Assembly (NCBI RefSeq): GCF_030954495.1
Contig: NZ_JAVHUW010000079.1
Span: 1-46,270 of the forward strand
Origin: Candidatus Desulfosporosinus nitrosoreducens
Lineage (GTDB): Bacteria > Bacillota > Desulfitobacteriia > Desulfitobacteriales > Desulfitobacteriaceae
DNA length: 46,270 nucleotides
Reading direction: 5' to 3'
The notes below the pieces were generated by a model. That model was not told the DNA's origin. It saw only the letters and a program-made list of their open reading frames with translations, and did not search any database. Made by a program: the position numbers and the translations under genes. Positions within the stretch are counted from its first letter, which is position 1, and every line of letters starts with the position of its first letter. Below are positions 14,216 through 22,506 of the stretch, piece by piece.

Positions 14216-15000
14216 GCAATAATTACGGCAGCGTTATCAAATTTGAAAAACAAGACTATTGCGGTGCGCTTATTTTGGACAATGCCGAGAAGATGAATGT
14301 CGTAGGAGATGAATTTCTCAAAGAATTGGGGGCTCTGCAGCAGGATATTTTAGGTATGGAGGAGTTGAGAGCTTTAGCTATTGTTGCCAACGGCGATAAC
14401 TTTTCGGCGGGAATTGACCTGAAAATGCTTCACGAGGTCAGCTCGGAAAAAGTAAAAGCAACCTTAACTCATCTGCAGGGGCTTTACAGCTTTTGGCAAA
14501 CCCTCTCCATACCGGTTGTTATTGGAGTTCAGGGATTCTGTTTCGGATCTGCCGTGGAACTTATGTTGGGCTGTGATATTAGAATTGCCGCCGAAAACCT
14601 CAGATTAAGCTTGCCGGAGGTTAAATTAGGCTTAGCTCCGGACATGGGCGGGACAACGAGACTAACAAAACTTGTAGGAACCGGACAGGCCAAAAGGCTT
14701 ATCATGGCTTGCGAAGAAATAGGGGCAGAGGAAGCCCTGCAAATTGGTCTTGTGGAAAAAGTTGTTCCAGCCGATAAATTAAGAGAAGCGACGATTCGCT
14801 TAGCTCAGAAGATGGCGGCCTATCCGCCGTCAAGTGTCGCCTTTGCCAAAAAAGGGATTAATCTGGCCGCAGAGAGCAGTGTAGCCGCGGGGCTTTTATT
14901 TGAACAGGCTCAGTCTACTTACTGTTGCGGCACGGAGGATCTTAAAGAAGCGATCTCGGCTTTTTTTGAAAAAAGAAAACCCAGCTTTCGCGGCCGCTAA
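14212..15000 (+). CDS. Crotonase-family enoyl-CoA isomerase/hydratase, PaaG-like
   Basis: A 262-aa crotonase homologue. It keeps both hydratase-type glutamates (SAVELMLGCD and LPEVKLG) but also has an aspartate in LAPDMGGTTR, at the position of the catalytic Asp of PaaG (motif LIPDSGGT) and of dienoyl-CoA isomerases. It may therefore move a double bond, for example 3-enoyl to 2-enoyl, rather than only add water. This complements the plain crotonase at the start of unit B. Its ATG lacks a good ribosome site; a leader frame overlapping it by ATGA may drive translation. It is the last structural gene before the regulator. Confidence 0.83.
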   Translation: MSNNYGSVIKFEKQDYCGALILDNAEKMNVVGDEFLKELGALQQDILGMEELRALAIVANGDNFSAGIDLKMLHEVSSEKVKATLTHLQGLYSFWQTLSIPVVIGVQGFCFGSAVELMLGCDIRIAAENLRLSLPEVKLGLAPDMGGTTRLTKLVGTGQAKRLIMACEEIGAEEALQIGLVEKVVPADKLREATIRLAQKMAAYPPSSVAFAKKGINLAAESSVAAGLLFEQAQSTYCCGTEDLKEAISAFFEKRKPSFRGR

Positions 15001-15229
15001 TTCATGGCAGCTGATAACGTATTTATAGGCGGCATCTTCAAGGCCAAATGATGGCTGCCGGACGATTTTGCTATGGTTATTGACACCTTGAGTGACAGAT
15101 TAAGATTAAGATCTGCAAAGTTTATCTATCCTGGGGACGAAAGTTTCGGCTCTGGGATTTCTTATTTGAGTGCAAGAGGAGGCTTCTCGATAGAATAGTT
15201 GGAATTTTTAAAATATTATGGTATCCATC

Positions 15230-15259
15230 TTTACTTTTTAAGCTTTACTCGGGTATAAT
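15230..15259 (+). promoter_or_regulatory. Likely sigma-A promoter of the sigma-54 activator gene
   Basis: TATAAT at 15254-15259 with a weak TTTACT at 15230-15235, 18 bp apart, 35 bases before the start codon. It would express the activator independently of sigma-54. The gap 15001-15293 contains no sigma-54 motif and no clear gene. Confidence 0.5.
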
Positions 15260-15293
15260 GTTTACAAAAGATACAAAAAGATGGAGGAATAAC

Positions 15294-16694
15294 ATGAGTA
15301 CCGGAGCCCATGCTGTCACAACAAACGATTTTCCGTGCTGGGATCAGGAATTGTTATTTAAAATCCTGGATAAGATCCATGACGTGGTACTGGTGATCGA
15401 CTCCAATACAACCATTGTCTATGCCAATGAAGCCTACGCTCGAATTTTAGGAGTTCCCGTAGCTAAAGTTTTGGGCCGCAGGCTCGACAAAATCGAACCT
15501 GATGCCGCAGCGATTAAAGTTTTATGCAATGGAAGGGCCAATAATGGCGCAGATCATTTGGATTCTTTAGGAATTGATGTAGTGGGAAGCACCTTTCCTC
15601 TTTATAAGGGAAAACATATTATAGGTTGTATTTCTACATTTAAAAATGTTACGGAAGTGGTTGAGTTAAACCGAGAACTGCAGCAAACCAAAGGTGTTGC
15701 CGATTATTTAAAAGAGCAGTTGGAACAGTGGGAACAACTGCCCCTCTCCTTTAAGGAATACGTAGGTCAAAACCGCAATGTTAAAGAAACCTTGGTGTTG
15801 GCGGCAAAGGTAGCCAGGACTGACAGCACTGTGCTGATTCTCGGGGAAAGCGGTGTGGGCAAAGAAGTTTTGGCCAAGGCTGTTCATAACGCCAGCCGCC
15901 GTAAAGACAAACCCCTGATTAAGGTAAATTGCGCGGCTATCCCGGAGACCTTAATAGAAAGCGAATTGTTTGGCTATGAAGAGGGGGCTTATACCGGAGC
16001 CAAAAAAGGAGGAAAACTTGGCAAATTTGAATTAGCTCATAGCGGTACCATTTTCTTGGATGAGATCGGGGATATGAGTTTAACTATGCAGGCCAAATTG
16101 CTGAGGGTTCTTCAAGAAAAAGAGTTCGAACGGGTAGGAGGGTCTGCAACCGTTAAAGTGGATATTCGAGTTATTGCGGCCACTAACAGGGATCTGGAAG
16201 CAATGATCGCCGCCGGAACGTTTCGTAAGGACCTCTATTACCGGCTTAACATTGTTCCTCTTAATTTAAATCCTCTCCGTGAACGCAAAGATGACTTGAT
16301 GGCTTTAACCAAAACATTTCTGGATAAGTTTTCTCGGGAAGTCGGTCATGAATTGAGTCTTTCGTCCCAAGTTGTGAGGATATTTCAGCAATATGACTGG
16401 CCGGGCAATATTCGTGAATTGCAGAATGTTCTCGAACACGCGAGTATCGTTTGCAATGGCTCCCTGATTGAGATACGGCACTTGCCGGGGCATGTTATTC
16501 CGAGCAACGGCGAGCCGTTGTATATAAAAGATAAACACGGTGACCTTAAAGAGGCTGTGGCAAAAGTTGAGAAAGAACTGATATTAGCAGCTTTGGCAAA
16601 CAGCAACAATAATCGCTCTAAGGCTATGAGAGCTTTAGGCATTTCGAGACGGGCTTTTTATGATAAATTGCGCAGGTATGGGATTGAGGAGTAG
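15294..16694 (+). CDS. Sigma-54-dependent transcriptional activator, PAS-AAA+-Fis
   Basis: A 466-aa enhancer-binding protein that remodels the sigma-54 holoenzyme by ATP hydrolysis. Domains in order: a PAS sensory domain at about 15-130, an AAA+ domain at about 155-385 with Walker A GESGVGKE, the sigma-54-contacting loop GAYTGA (a common GAFTGA variant) and Walker B GTIFLDEIGDM, then a Fis-type helix-turn-helix at about 425-466 (NNNRSKAMRALGISRRAFYDKLRRYG). I start at ATG 15294 with GGAGG upstream; the longer frame would begin inside the -10 element. No receiver domain is present, so a small ligand, perhaps a CoA ester or the free acid, is probably sensed by the PAS domain. It sits in the centre of four sigma-54 promoters sharing a palindrome and is the prime candidate to control all four. 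Confidence 0.95.
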   Translation: MSTGAHAVTTNDFPCWDQELLFKILDKIHDVVLVIDSNTTIVYANEAYARILGVPVAKVLGRRLDKIEPDAAAIKVLCNGRANNGADHLDSLGIDVVGSTFPLYKGKHIIGCISTFKNVTEVVELNRELQQTKGVADYLKEQLEQWEQLPLSFKEYVGQNRNVKETLVLAAKVARTDSTVLILGESGVGKEVLAKAVHNASRRKDKPLIKVNCAAIPETLIESELFGYEEGAYTGAKKGGKLGKFELAHSGTIFLDEIGDMSLTMQAKLLRVLQEKEFERVGGSATVKVDIRVIAATNRDLEAMIAAGTFRKDLYYRLNIVPLNLNPLRERKDDLMALTKTFLDKFSREVGHELSLSSQVVRIFQQYDWPGNIRELQNVLEHASIVCNGSLIEIRHLPGHVIPSNGEPLYIKDKHGDLKEAVAKVEKELILAALANSNNNRSKAMRALGISRRAFYDKLRRYGIEE

Positions 16695-16734
16695 CCTGGG
16701 GCTGATCTCCGAGGGCGGGGAATCATAAAGCTTC

Positions 16735-16793
16735 TGTGCGTTTTATATACGATATTCTTTACCGGATTCTTTGATATGTATTAAATTTATACA
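16735..16793 (+). promoter_or_regulatory. Predicted activator sites C1 and C2 for sigma-54 unit C
   Basis: C2 at 16777-16793 is a perfect TGTAT-N7-ATACA palindrome (spacer TAAATTT). A weak match, TGTGC-N7-ATACG, lies at 16735-16751, 42 bp upstream, the same spacing as the two sites at promoter D. C2 ends 64 bp before the -24 GG. Confidence 0.68.
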
Positions 16794-16797
16794 GAGA

Positions 16798-16839
16798 AAA
16801 ACCCTTCAAAGATGCTAAGAGCTGATTTGAAGGGTTTTT
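16798..16839 (+). terminator. Rho-independent terminator after the sigma-54 activator gene
   Basis: CCCTTCAAA (16802-16810) pairs with TTTGAAGGG (16826-16834), followed by TTTTT. It lies between activator site C2 and promoter C. Confidence 0.88.
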
Positions 16840-16854
16840 GCTATGAAGAAATTT

Positions 16855-16871
16855 GTGGCATGAAATTTGCA
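16855..16871 (+). promoter_or_regulatory. Sigma-54 (-24/-12) promoter C
   Basis: GTGGCATGAAATTTGCA has GG at 16857-16858 and GC at 16869-16870, ten bases apart, about 105 bases before the hydrolase gene start. Confidence 0.87.
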
Positions 16872-16976
16872 ATATTAAGCAAACCAAGCCAACAAAATGC
16901 AAGTAAGGAGCGGAGAGGACCTAAGCTTAAGGACCTCCAGACGGTTTAAGCGCAGCGCGAAACCGGGGGATTAACT

Positions 16977-17870
16977 ATGAATGAAGAGATGTTTATTCAA
17001 TTGCTGCCTAAGCTGTTATTTATCTCAGGGGAACAAGGCGGGCGATTCCCGTACAGTAATGGCCTCTTGATTGAAGGCAACAGGAGAGTTTTGGTAGATA
17101 CGGGATTTGGCGTCAGCCGGCGGGAGAAAATCCTCGCGGGCGGCCGGGTTGATGTCATCATTAACACTCATTTTCACTTGGATCATGCTTACGGAAATAA
17201 GTATTTTCCGCAGGCCAAGATTTGGGTCCACACTCTTGACGCCCCGCCAATACGTTCTGCGGATCAATTTATGGCTTACACGGGTTTCTCTGAACCTTCT
17301 GATTTCCCGGTACCCGAACATTTTCCCGGCGGACCGTCAGGTCGGGAAGTGGACCGGGAGCTTTCGGACGGCGAAGTTTTGGATTTTGGAGACATCGCCT
17401 TGAAAGTTATTCATACACCGGGGCACACCCGGGGACACATTGCTTTATTTGAACCTCAGGCCGGCATCTTGTTCTCAGGGGATATTGATCTTTCCTCTTT
17501 TGGTCCGTGGTATGGCAATGTGCGTTCAGATCTTGAGGAATTCGTGGCTTCCATCAATCGGCTTATTGATTTAAACCCTAAGATATTGGTCACAAGCCAT
17601 GCGGGAATTATCGGGGATCATATTCCAGAACGCTTAAAGAGGTATGCGGCAATGATTGATCTCCGTGACGAACAAATCCTCAAGCACCTTCAGGTTCCCA
17701 GGGGAGCGGCAGATCTTCTCGATCGGAAAATTATTTTCCAGCGCTACCCGGAACCACAGAAAGCCTATCGCTTTTTTGAACAGACGATGTTGGAAAAACA
17801 TCTGAAGCGCTTAGTTAAACAGGGGAAGATAGTCAGGAAGTCTGACGGAAAATACAAAACCTGCGCTTAA
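16977..17870 (+). CDS. Metallo-beta-lactamase-fold hydrolase
   Basis: A 297-aa binuclear metal hydrolase. The family motifs are intact: THFHLDH (metal site 1 and 2), TPGHTRGH, SGDID and the distal TSHAG. A further 90 residues after the last motif form a helical extension, with RYAAMIDLRDEQILKHL and a basic C-terminus, as in MBL proteins of the SoxH/LACTB2-like type. First gene of unit C, with GGGGG upstream of ATG 16977. Members hydrolyse thioesters, lactones or phosphoesters; here a thioesterase or lactonase function within the acyl-CoA pathway is reasonable, but the substrate is not evident. Confidence 0.88.
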   Translation: MNEEMFIQLLPKLLFISGEQGGRFPYSNGLLIEGNRRVLVDTGFGVSRREKILAGGRVDVIINTHFHLDHAYGNKYFPQAKIWVHTLDAPPIRSADQFMAYTGFSEPSDFPVPEHFPGGPSGREVDRELSDGEVLDFGDIALKVIHTPGHTRGHIALFEPQAGILFSGDIDLSSFGPWYGNVRSDLEEFVASINRLIDLNPKILVTSHAGIIGDHIPERLKRYAAMIDLRDEQILKHLQVPRGAADLLDRKIIFQRYPEPQKAYRFFEQTMLEKHLKRLVKQGKIVRKSDGKYKTCA

Positions 17871-17951
17871 GAGGTGTTGGTCCTCAAGGGGATAAGGCAA
17901 CCAACTAAATCAGAATGAATTGAAAAAGATCTTAAAGAAGAGGGGAGTTTT

Positions 17952-19253
17952 ATGGTCAAACCATCCGTGTCCATCGTCAAAGTAACAGATGTTTACGAAT
18001 CTCTCCAGGAAAGTCTGAATTTATGTCACGGCCTGGCCGGTTTGAACACCAACGAAAAAATCCTGATCAAACCGAACATTGTCAGCTGGGACTTCGAATT
18101 ACCCTTTCCTCCTTTCGGGGTAGTAACTACGAGCGTTGTGATCGAAGCTTTAGTCCGCATTCTTGCCGAACATGGCTTTAAGGATCTGACAATTGGTGAA
18201 GGCGCTCTGCCTGTGCTTAGTCCTAAAGGAGAAGCCGTTTATGAAACCTTGGGATATCATAAATTGGCAGAACGCTATGGAGTTAAGCTTGTAGATTTCA
18301 ATCAGGAAGAATTTGTGCCTGTCGATTATGGAGACGGGCTAAAACTTGAAATTGCCAAACGGGCTCTGGAAGCTGAAAAGATCATTAATGTGCCTGTATT
18401 AAAAACGCACAATCAAGCAAAGGTTTCCTTGGGAATAAAAAACCTCAAAGGGTGTCTTAATAAAAGGTCCAAACAACTTTGCCACGGTGTAGGTGATCAA
18501 GAGCTTAGTTCAATGTTTCCACGGATCATTGAAAAGCTCCCTGTTGCTCTGACAATTATTGACGGCCTATATACTCTGGAGAAAGGTCCGGGACCCACGG
18601 GAAAAGCGTATCGCAAAAACTTGCTCATATCTTCCCGGGACTCCTACGCGTGTGATCTGGTGGGTTCAGCTATCCTTGGCTATCCGGCGCAAGATGTGGA
18701 ACATCTCAGCAATTTTGCTCAACGCCATGGCTATAGTACGGAACTGGCCGCTTACGATATCCGCGGAGAGAGGGTAGCTGATCATCAGGAGTTTGTAGAA
18801 TACGATTGGGAGTGGACCGGGCAAGACACAGGCCCGGCGGGCTTTGAAAAACGTGGCATTTCCGGCTTGGCAATTCGCAAGTACGACAGCAGCTTATGCA
18901 CAGGCTGCTCGGTACAATATAATCCGATGTTGATCCTCTTTTCCTCGGCCTATAAAGGCAGTCCTTTTCCCAACGTTGAGGTGGTAAGCGGCAAGAATCG
19001 CTTAGCGTCTCCCGGATTTGACAACAGCGTGCTCTTTGGAAAGTGTGCTTGTCACTTAAATAAAGATAATCCGGAGATCAAGAAGGCGATTCCTCTCTGG
19101 GGATGTCCGCCGGATCTTAAGAAATTTGTGGAGGTTTTGGCTGAAGCGGGAATTGACTGTGATTATCAGGAGTATGTGCGCTTCCGTCATTATTTACTGG
19201 ATCGCTATAAAAAGGACGCGGACTTCAAGCTATCCGACTGGTCTGTCAAGTAA
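17952..19253 (+). CDS. DUF362-domain protein
   Basis: A 433-aa protein with the DUF362 fold: ILIKPNIVSWD near residue 36, INVPVLKTHNQAKVSLGIKNLKG at about 147-169, and LTIIDGLYTLEKGPGPTG after residue 200. These are the conserved core motifs. DUF362 proteins often carry ferredoxin-like clusters; here the C-terminal part has scattered cysteines (LCTGCSVQYNP, GKCACHLN, WGCPPD) that could bind an Fe-S cluster but do not form a classical ferredoxin pattern. No membrane segment is seen. In unit C between the MBL hydrolase and an acyl-CoA dehydrogenase; a redox role is plausible, the biochemical activity is unknown. Confidence 0.85.
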   Translation: MVKPSVSIVKVTDVYESLQESLNLCHGLAGLNTNEKILIKPNIVSWDFELPFPPFGVVTTSVVIEALVRILAEHGFKDLTIGEGALPVLSPKGEAVYETLGYHKLAERYGVKLVDFNQEEFVPVDYGDGLKLEIAKRALEAEKIINVPVLKTHNQAKVSLGIKNLKGCLNKRSKQLCHGVGDQELSSMFPRIIEKLPVALTIIDGLYTLEKGPGPTGKAYRKNLLISSRDSYACDLVGSAILGYPAQDVEHLSNFAQRHGYSTELAAYDIRGERVADHQEFVEYDWEWTGQDTGPAGFEKRGISGLAIRKYDSSLCTGCSVQYNPMLILFSSAYKGSPFPNVEVVSGKNRLASPGFDNSVLFGKCACHLNKDNPEIKKAIPLWGCPPDLKKFVEVLAEAGIDCDYQEYVRFRHYLLDRYKKDADFKLSDWSVK

Positions 19254-19281
19254 AAATATGATCAAATGGGAGGAATAATAG

Positions 19282-21096
19282 ATGGCAAGCAAATATGCCT
19301 ACAGCAATCGCGACCACAAATTTATTATCAAAGAATGGTTGGATGGCGGGAAAATACTTGAGCTTAAGCGCTTTCGGGATTATCTGAGCATTGATGATGT
19401 CGACGGAATTCTGGATCAAGCTTTGAAAATGAGCAAAGAAGTTGTTGCCCCGACCAATGACGAAGGGGACAAGATAGGAGCGGTTTTTGCAGAGGGCAAA
19501 GTTACGGTCCCGCCGTCCTTCCATCACGCTTTTCGTTTTGTTGCGGAAAACGGCTGGGGTGGCAGCAATAAGGACGTGGACGGAGAAGGCACTTTACCGG
19601 CGATCTTATGTGAGGCTGTTCGGGAATTTATGATTGGAGCGAATCCAGCCATGACCCCCTACATTGGGCTGACCGGCGGTATTGCTTCTGTGATCAAGGC
19701 TTTTGGCTCTCCCGAGCAAATCAGCCTTTATACCCCCAAAATGTTTAAAGGCGAGTGGGGAGGGACCATGTGTTTGACAGAGCCCGGCGGCGGTTCTGAT
19801 GTTGGAGATATGTTGTCCAAAGCTTACCCCACAGATGATCCCATCATTTATAAAATAAAAGGAACAAAGTGTTTTATCACAGGGGGAGATCATGACCTTA
19901 CTGAGAACATTATTCACTTAGTGCTGGCGCGCATTGATGGGGCCGCCCCCGGAACGAAAGGTTTGTCTCTGTTTATTGTGCCGAAGATTTGGGTCAATGA
20001 GGATGGAAGCCTGGGAGAAGTGAATGACGTTGCCACGGTCGGCATTGAACATAAAATGGGTCTGAAAGGTTCGTCAACAGCAGTACTGAGTTTTGGAGAA
20101 GAAGGTCAGTGCCGGGGTTTTCTTTTAGGGAGCGCGCCGGATGAAAAAGGGTTTGGGCAAGGTATGGCTCAGATGTTTAAGATGATTAACGGTTCGCGCC
20201 TTGATACAGGGCATAGCGCTTTGGGTGTGGCGACGGTAGCGTACAACAATGCGGTCGAGTATGCCAAAGAGCGCATTCAAGGCCGTCCGATTACCGATCC
20301 CAAAGGTCAGAGAGTTCCCATCATCCAGCATGAAGATATACGCCGGATGTTGCTTATGCAAAAAGCCACCCTTGAGGCTATGCGCGCTATGATATTCCAA
20401 GCCTATTACTATCTGGACTTGGCGGAATATGGCGGAGAAGCTGAAGAAGTCCGAGAAGCAAAACGTCAGGTAGAAGTCATAACTCCCTTAGTTAAGGCCT
20501 ATTGTTCAGATCAGGCCTGGTTAATGATTACCGAGGCCATTCAAATTCACGGCGGGTATGGCTTCACTGAGGAGTATCCGGTGGCCCGTCAGGCACGTGA
20601 CGTGAAGATTTACTCAATTTGGGAAGGCACTAACTTTATCCAATCTATGGACCTTGTTGGCCGCAAATGGAGCTTGGATAAGGGCAGTATTTTTAGAGAA
20701 TGGCTGCAGAAAATCATTACCTTTACGCAAAACAACCTGGAAAACAGTGTGTTGGCGCGTGAATTCACCTTGCTTAACCAGGCAATCCAGGCTTATCAGG
20801 AAATGATGGGAACAATGTACGGCTATTTTAAAGGGGACATCCGCCTTGTGCCTTTATACAGCACCAGAATATTGCGCATGACAGCTGAATTATACGGGGC
20901 GTTTCTGCTTATGCGCCAAGCGTTGGTCGCTCAGGAGAAGCTGGATCAAGGAGCGGGAGACTTGACCTTCTACCAAGGCAAAATTATTACGGTTAAATTC
21001 TATGTGCGCAATATTCTTCCGGATGTTATGGCAACGGCGCAAATTATCAAAGAAGCCGACACCTCGGCTATGGATATGCCCGAAGAGGCTTTCTAA
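19282..21096 (+). CDS. Acyl-CoA dehydrogenase, long (about 600 aa) form
   Basis: A 604-aa flavoprotein. It has the N-terminal helical domain, the FAD-binding segment CLTEPGGGSDVGDM at about residue 164, IQIHGGYGFTEEYPVARQARD at about 420-440, and the catalytic glutamate E448 in IYSIWEGTN. The extra C-terminal 130 residues are a helical domain typical of long bacterial acyl-CoA dehydrogenases. It follows the DUF362 gene by 28 bases and precedes the 3-hydroxyacyl-CoA dehydrogenase in sigma-54 unit C. Expected to introduce the 2,3-double bond into the pathway acyl-CoA, handing electrons to ETF, which is not encoded in the window. It differs greatly from the acyl-CoA dehydrogenase at 357-2057, which lies outside this regulon. 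Confidence 0.92.
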   Translation: MASKYAYSNRDHKFIIKEWLDGGKILELKRFRDYLSIDDVDGILDQALKMSKEVVAPTNDEGDKIGAVFAEGKVTVPPSFHHAFRFVAENGWGGSNKDVDGEGTLPAILCEAVREFMIGANPAMTPYIGLTGGIASVIKAFGSPEQISLYTPKMFKGEWGGTMCLTEPGGGSDVGDMLSKAYPTDDPIIYKIKGTKCFITGGDHDLTENIIHLVLARIDGAAPGTKGLSLFIVPKIWVNEDGSLGEVNDVATVGIEHKMGLKGSSTAVLSFGEEGQCRGFLLGSAPDEKGFGQGMAQMFKMINGSRLDTGHSALGVATVAYNNAVEYAKERIQGRPITDPKGQRVPIIQHEDIRRMLLMQKATLEAMRAMIFQAYYYLDLAEYGGEAEEVREAKRQVEVITPLVKAYCSDQAWLMITEAIQIHGGYGFTEEYPVARQARDVKIYSIWEGTNFIQSMDLVGRKWSLDKGSIFREWLQKIITFTQNNLENSVLAREFTLLNQAIQAYQEMMGTMYGYFKGDIRLVPLYSTRILRMTAELYGAFLLMRQALVAQEKLDQGAGDLTFYQGKIITVKFYVRNILPDVMATAQIIKEADTSAMDMPEEAF

Positions 21097-21155
21097 AAAA
21101 ATAACTGTCAGGCGGAGCTGGATTCTCTGACAGCAAATAAAGGGGGAGCGAAATT

Positions 21156-22022
21156 ATGAAGGTGGAAGAGATTAAAAAAATATGTGTTATTGGCGCGGGA
21201 AACATGGGGCACCAGATTTCTTTGTGCGCAGCTTTAGCCGGGTACAAAGTGAGTTGTACAGATATTAGCGAGGAGATGTTGCGCAAAGCGGAAGATTTTG
21301 CACGCACCTACCTGCCGGAGCGGGTGGCCAAAGGAAAAATGAAACAAGAACAAGCCGCTATGGCCTTGGAAAATTTAAGTTTCAGTTCAAATTTGGAGGA
21401 AGCGGCCGGAGATGCTGATTTTGTGATTGAAGCCGCCGTCGAGAAAATTGACATTAAGCGTAAGCTTTTTGCGGATTTAGACAGAATCACACCATCTCAT
21501 GCGATTTTAGCTACCAATAGTTCCTTTATCGTAAGCTCCAAAGTTGCCGATGTCACTAAACGCCCGGAAAAAATCTGCAACATGCATTTTTTCAATCCGG
21601 CGTTAGTCATGAAACTTGTAGAAGTGGTGCAAGGTTCGCATACTTCTCAGGAAACGGCCCAAGTAACCATGGATCTGGCAGCTAAACTCGGCAAAACCGG
21701 AGTTTGGCTGAAAAAAGAAATCTATGGCTTTTTAGTAAACCGTATTTTAGCGGCCCTGAATCATGAAGCGATGTTTTTAGCCGACATGGGAATTGCCGGT
21801 CCGGAAGAGATTGATTTGGCAGTTACCAATGCCCTGGGTCACCCCATGGGACCTTTCCGGCTGATGGATTTTACAGGTATTGATTTGGCGTATTATATAG
21901 GAATGGAACGTTATCAGGATACCCATGACCCAGGTGATAAACCATCTCCCATCCTGGTTGAGAAATATGCCAAAGGGGAATACGGTGTCAAAACGAAAAA
22001 AGGTTTTTATACCTATGACTGA
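21156..22022 (+). CDS. hbd: 3-hydroxyacyl-CoA dehydrogenase
   Basis: A 288-aa NAD(P)-dependent dehydrogenase that oxidises (S)-3-hydroxyacyl-CoA to the 3-oxoacyl-CoA. The Rossmann motif VIGAGNMGHQ is at about residue 12, NSSFIVSSKVAD and NMHFFNPALVMKLVEVV carry the catalytic His/Glu pair, and the C-terminal helical domain ends GVKTKKGFYTYD as in the family. Length matches clostridial Hbd. It closes sigma-54 unit C and would complete the conversion crotonyl-CoA to acetoacetyl-CoA together with the unit B crotonase. No thiolase is present to finish the cycle here. Confidence 0.92.
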   Translation: MKVEEIKKICVIGAGNMGHQISLCAALAGYKVSCTDISEEMLRKAEDFARTYLPERVAKGKMKQEQAAMALENLSFSSNLEEAAGDADFVIEAAVEKIDIKRKLFADLDRITPSHAILATNSSFIVSSKVADVTKRPEKICNMHFFNPALVMKLVEVVQGSHTSQETAQVTMDLAAKLGKTGVWLKKEIYGFLVNRILAALNHEAMFLADMGIAGPEEIDLAVTNALGHPMGPFRLMDFTGIDLAYYIGMERYQDTHDPGDKPSPILVEKYAKGEYGVKTKKGFYTYD

Positions 22023-22058
22023 TTGCTCCATAAGCCGGGAATTTTCAGAGTAAAAGGT

Positions 22059-22112
22059 TTCAATTTAAAAAGACCTTAGTCGCCCAAATGACTGAGGTCT
22101 TTTTTAAATTGA
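22059..22112 (+). terminator. Rho-independent terminator of unit C
   Basis: AAAAAGACCTTAGTC pairs with GACTGAGGTCTTTTTT across loop GCCCAAAT, and the stem extends outward to TTCAATTT/AAATTGAA, giving a very long hairpin with a T-run. Confidence 0.92.
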
Positions 22113-22125
22113 ATCTGTACGATAC

Positions 22126-22184
22126 TGTATACTTTTCATACGATTTTTACGCTCTTAGTTCTTATTGTGTAACAATTTTATACA
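22126..22184 (+). promoter_or_regulatory. Predicted activator sites D1 and D2 for sigma-54 unit D
   Basis: D1 at 22126-22142 is TGTAT-N7-ATACG and D2 at 22168-22184 is TGTAA-N7-ATACA. Each differs from the perfect palindrome at one base. They are 42 bp apart, and D2 ends 117 bp before the -24 GG. Confidence 0.65.
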
Positions 22185-22298
22185 GTAGGTTGTCCAATGA
22201 GCAATCGTAACTTGTTTTAGCCGGATTGTATAAACTCTAGGTTCCTTGGTGTCATGGTTTTAAGCTCTGCTCGAAAAGCCGCCAGAGTTAATAGAATT

Positions 22299-22315
22299 TT
22301 GGCATAATTCTTGCA
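22299..22315 (+). promoter_or_regulatory. Sigma-54 (-24/-12) promoter D
   Basis: TTGGCATAATTCTTGCA has GG at 22301-22302 and GC at 22313-22314, ten bases apart. It leaves a leader of about 180 bases before the ligase gene, in which I see no other gene. Confidence 0.88.
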
Positions 22316-22506
22316 AATACAAATAAGACAAATAATTTTGAATATTCAGGAAGGAGCGTATAAGAAGTCATTTTGCTTAAGCAAGCCGGCAGTTAAATTT
22401 GCTAAGAGCAATCCGGCAATAGCTCATTAAAATAAAGGGTGGAAAATAGTGGTTTCTTTAAATAAGTAAAAAGCTTGGATTGGTAAATTAAGGAGGTTAA
22501 ATAATC

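Noticed and set aside
15042..15064. TGGCTGCC...TTTTGCT string resembling a sigma-54 site upstream of the activator gene
   Set aside because: GG and GC are not ten bases apart, so the element would be non-functional.
16520..16536. TGTAT-N7-ATAAA inside the activator gene
   Set aside because: One-mismatch match to the enhancer palindrome, but inside coding sequence with no sigma-54 promoter following within range.
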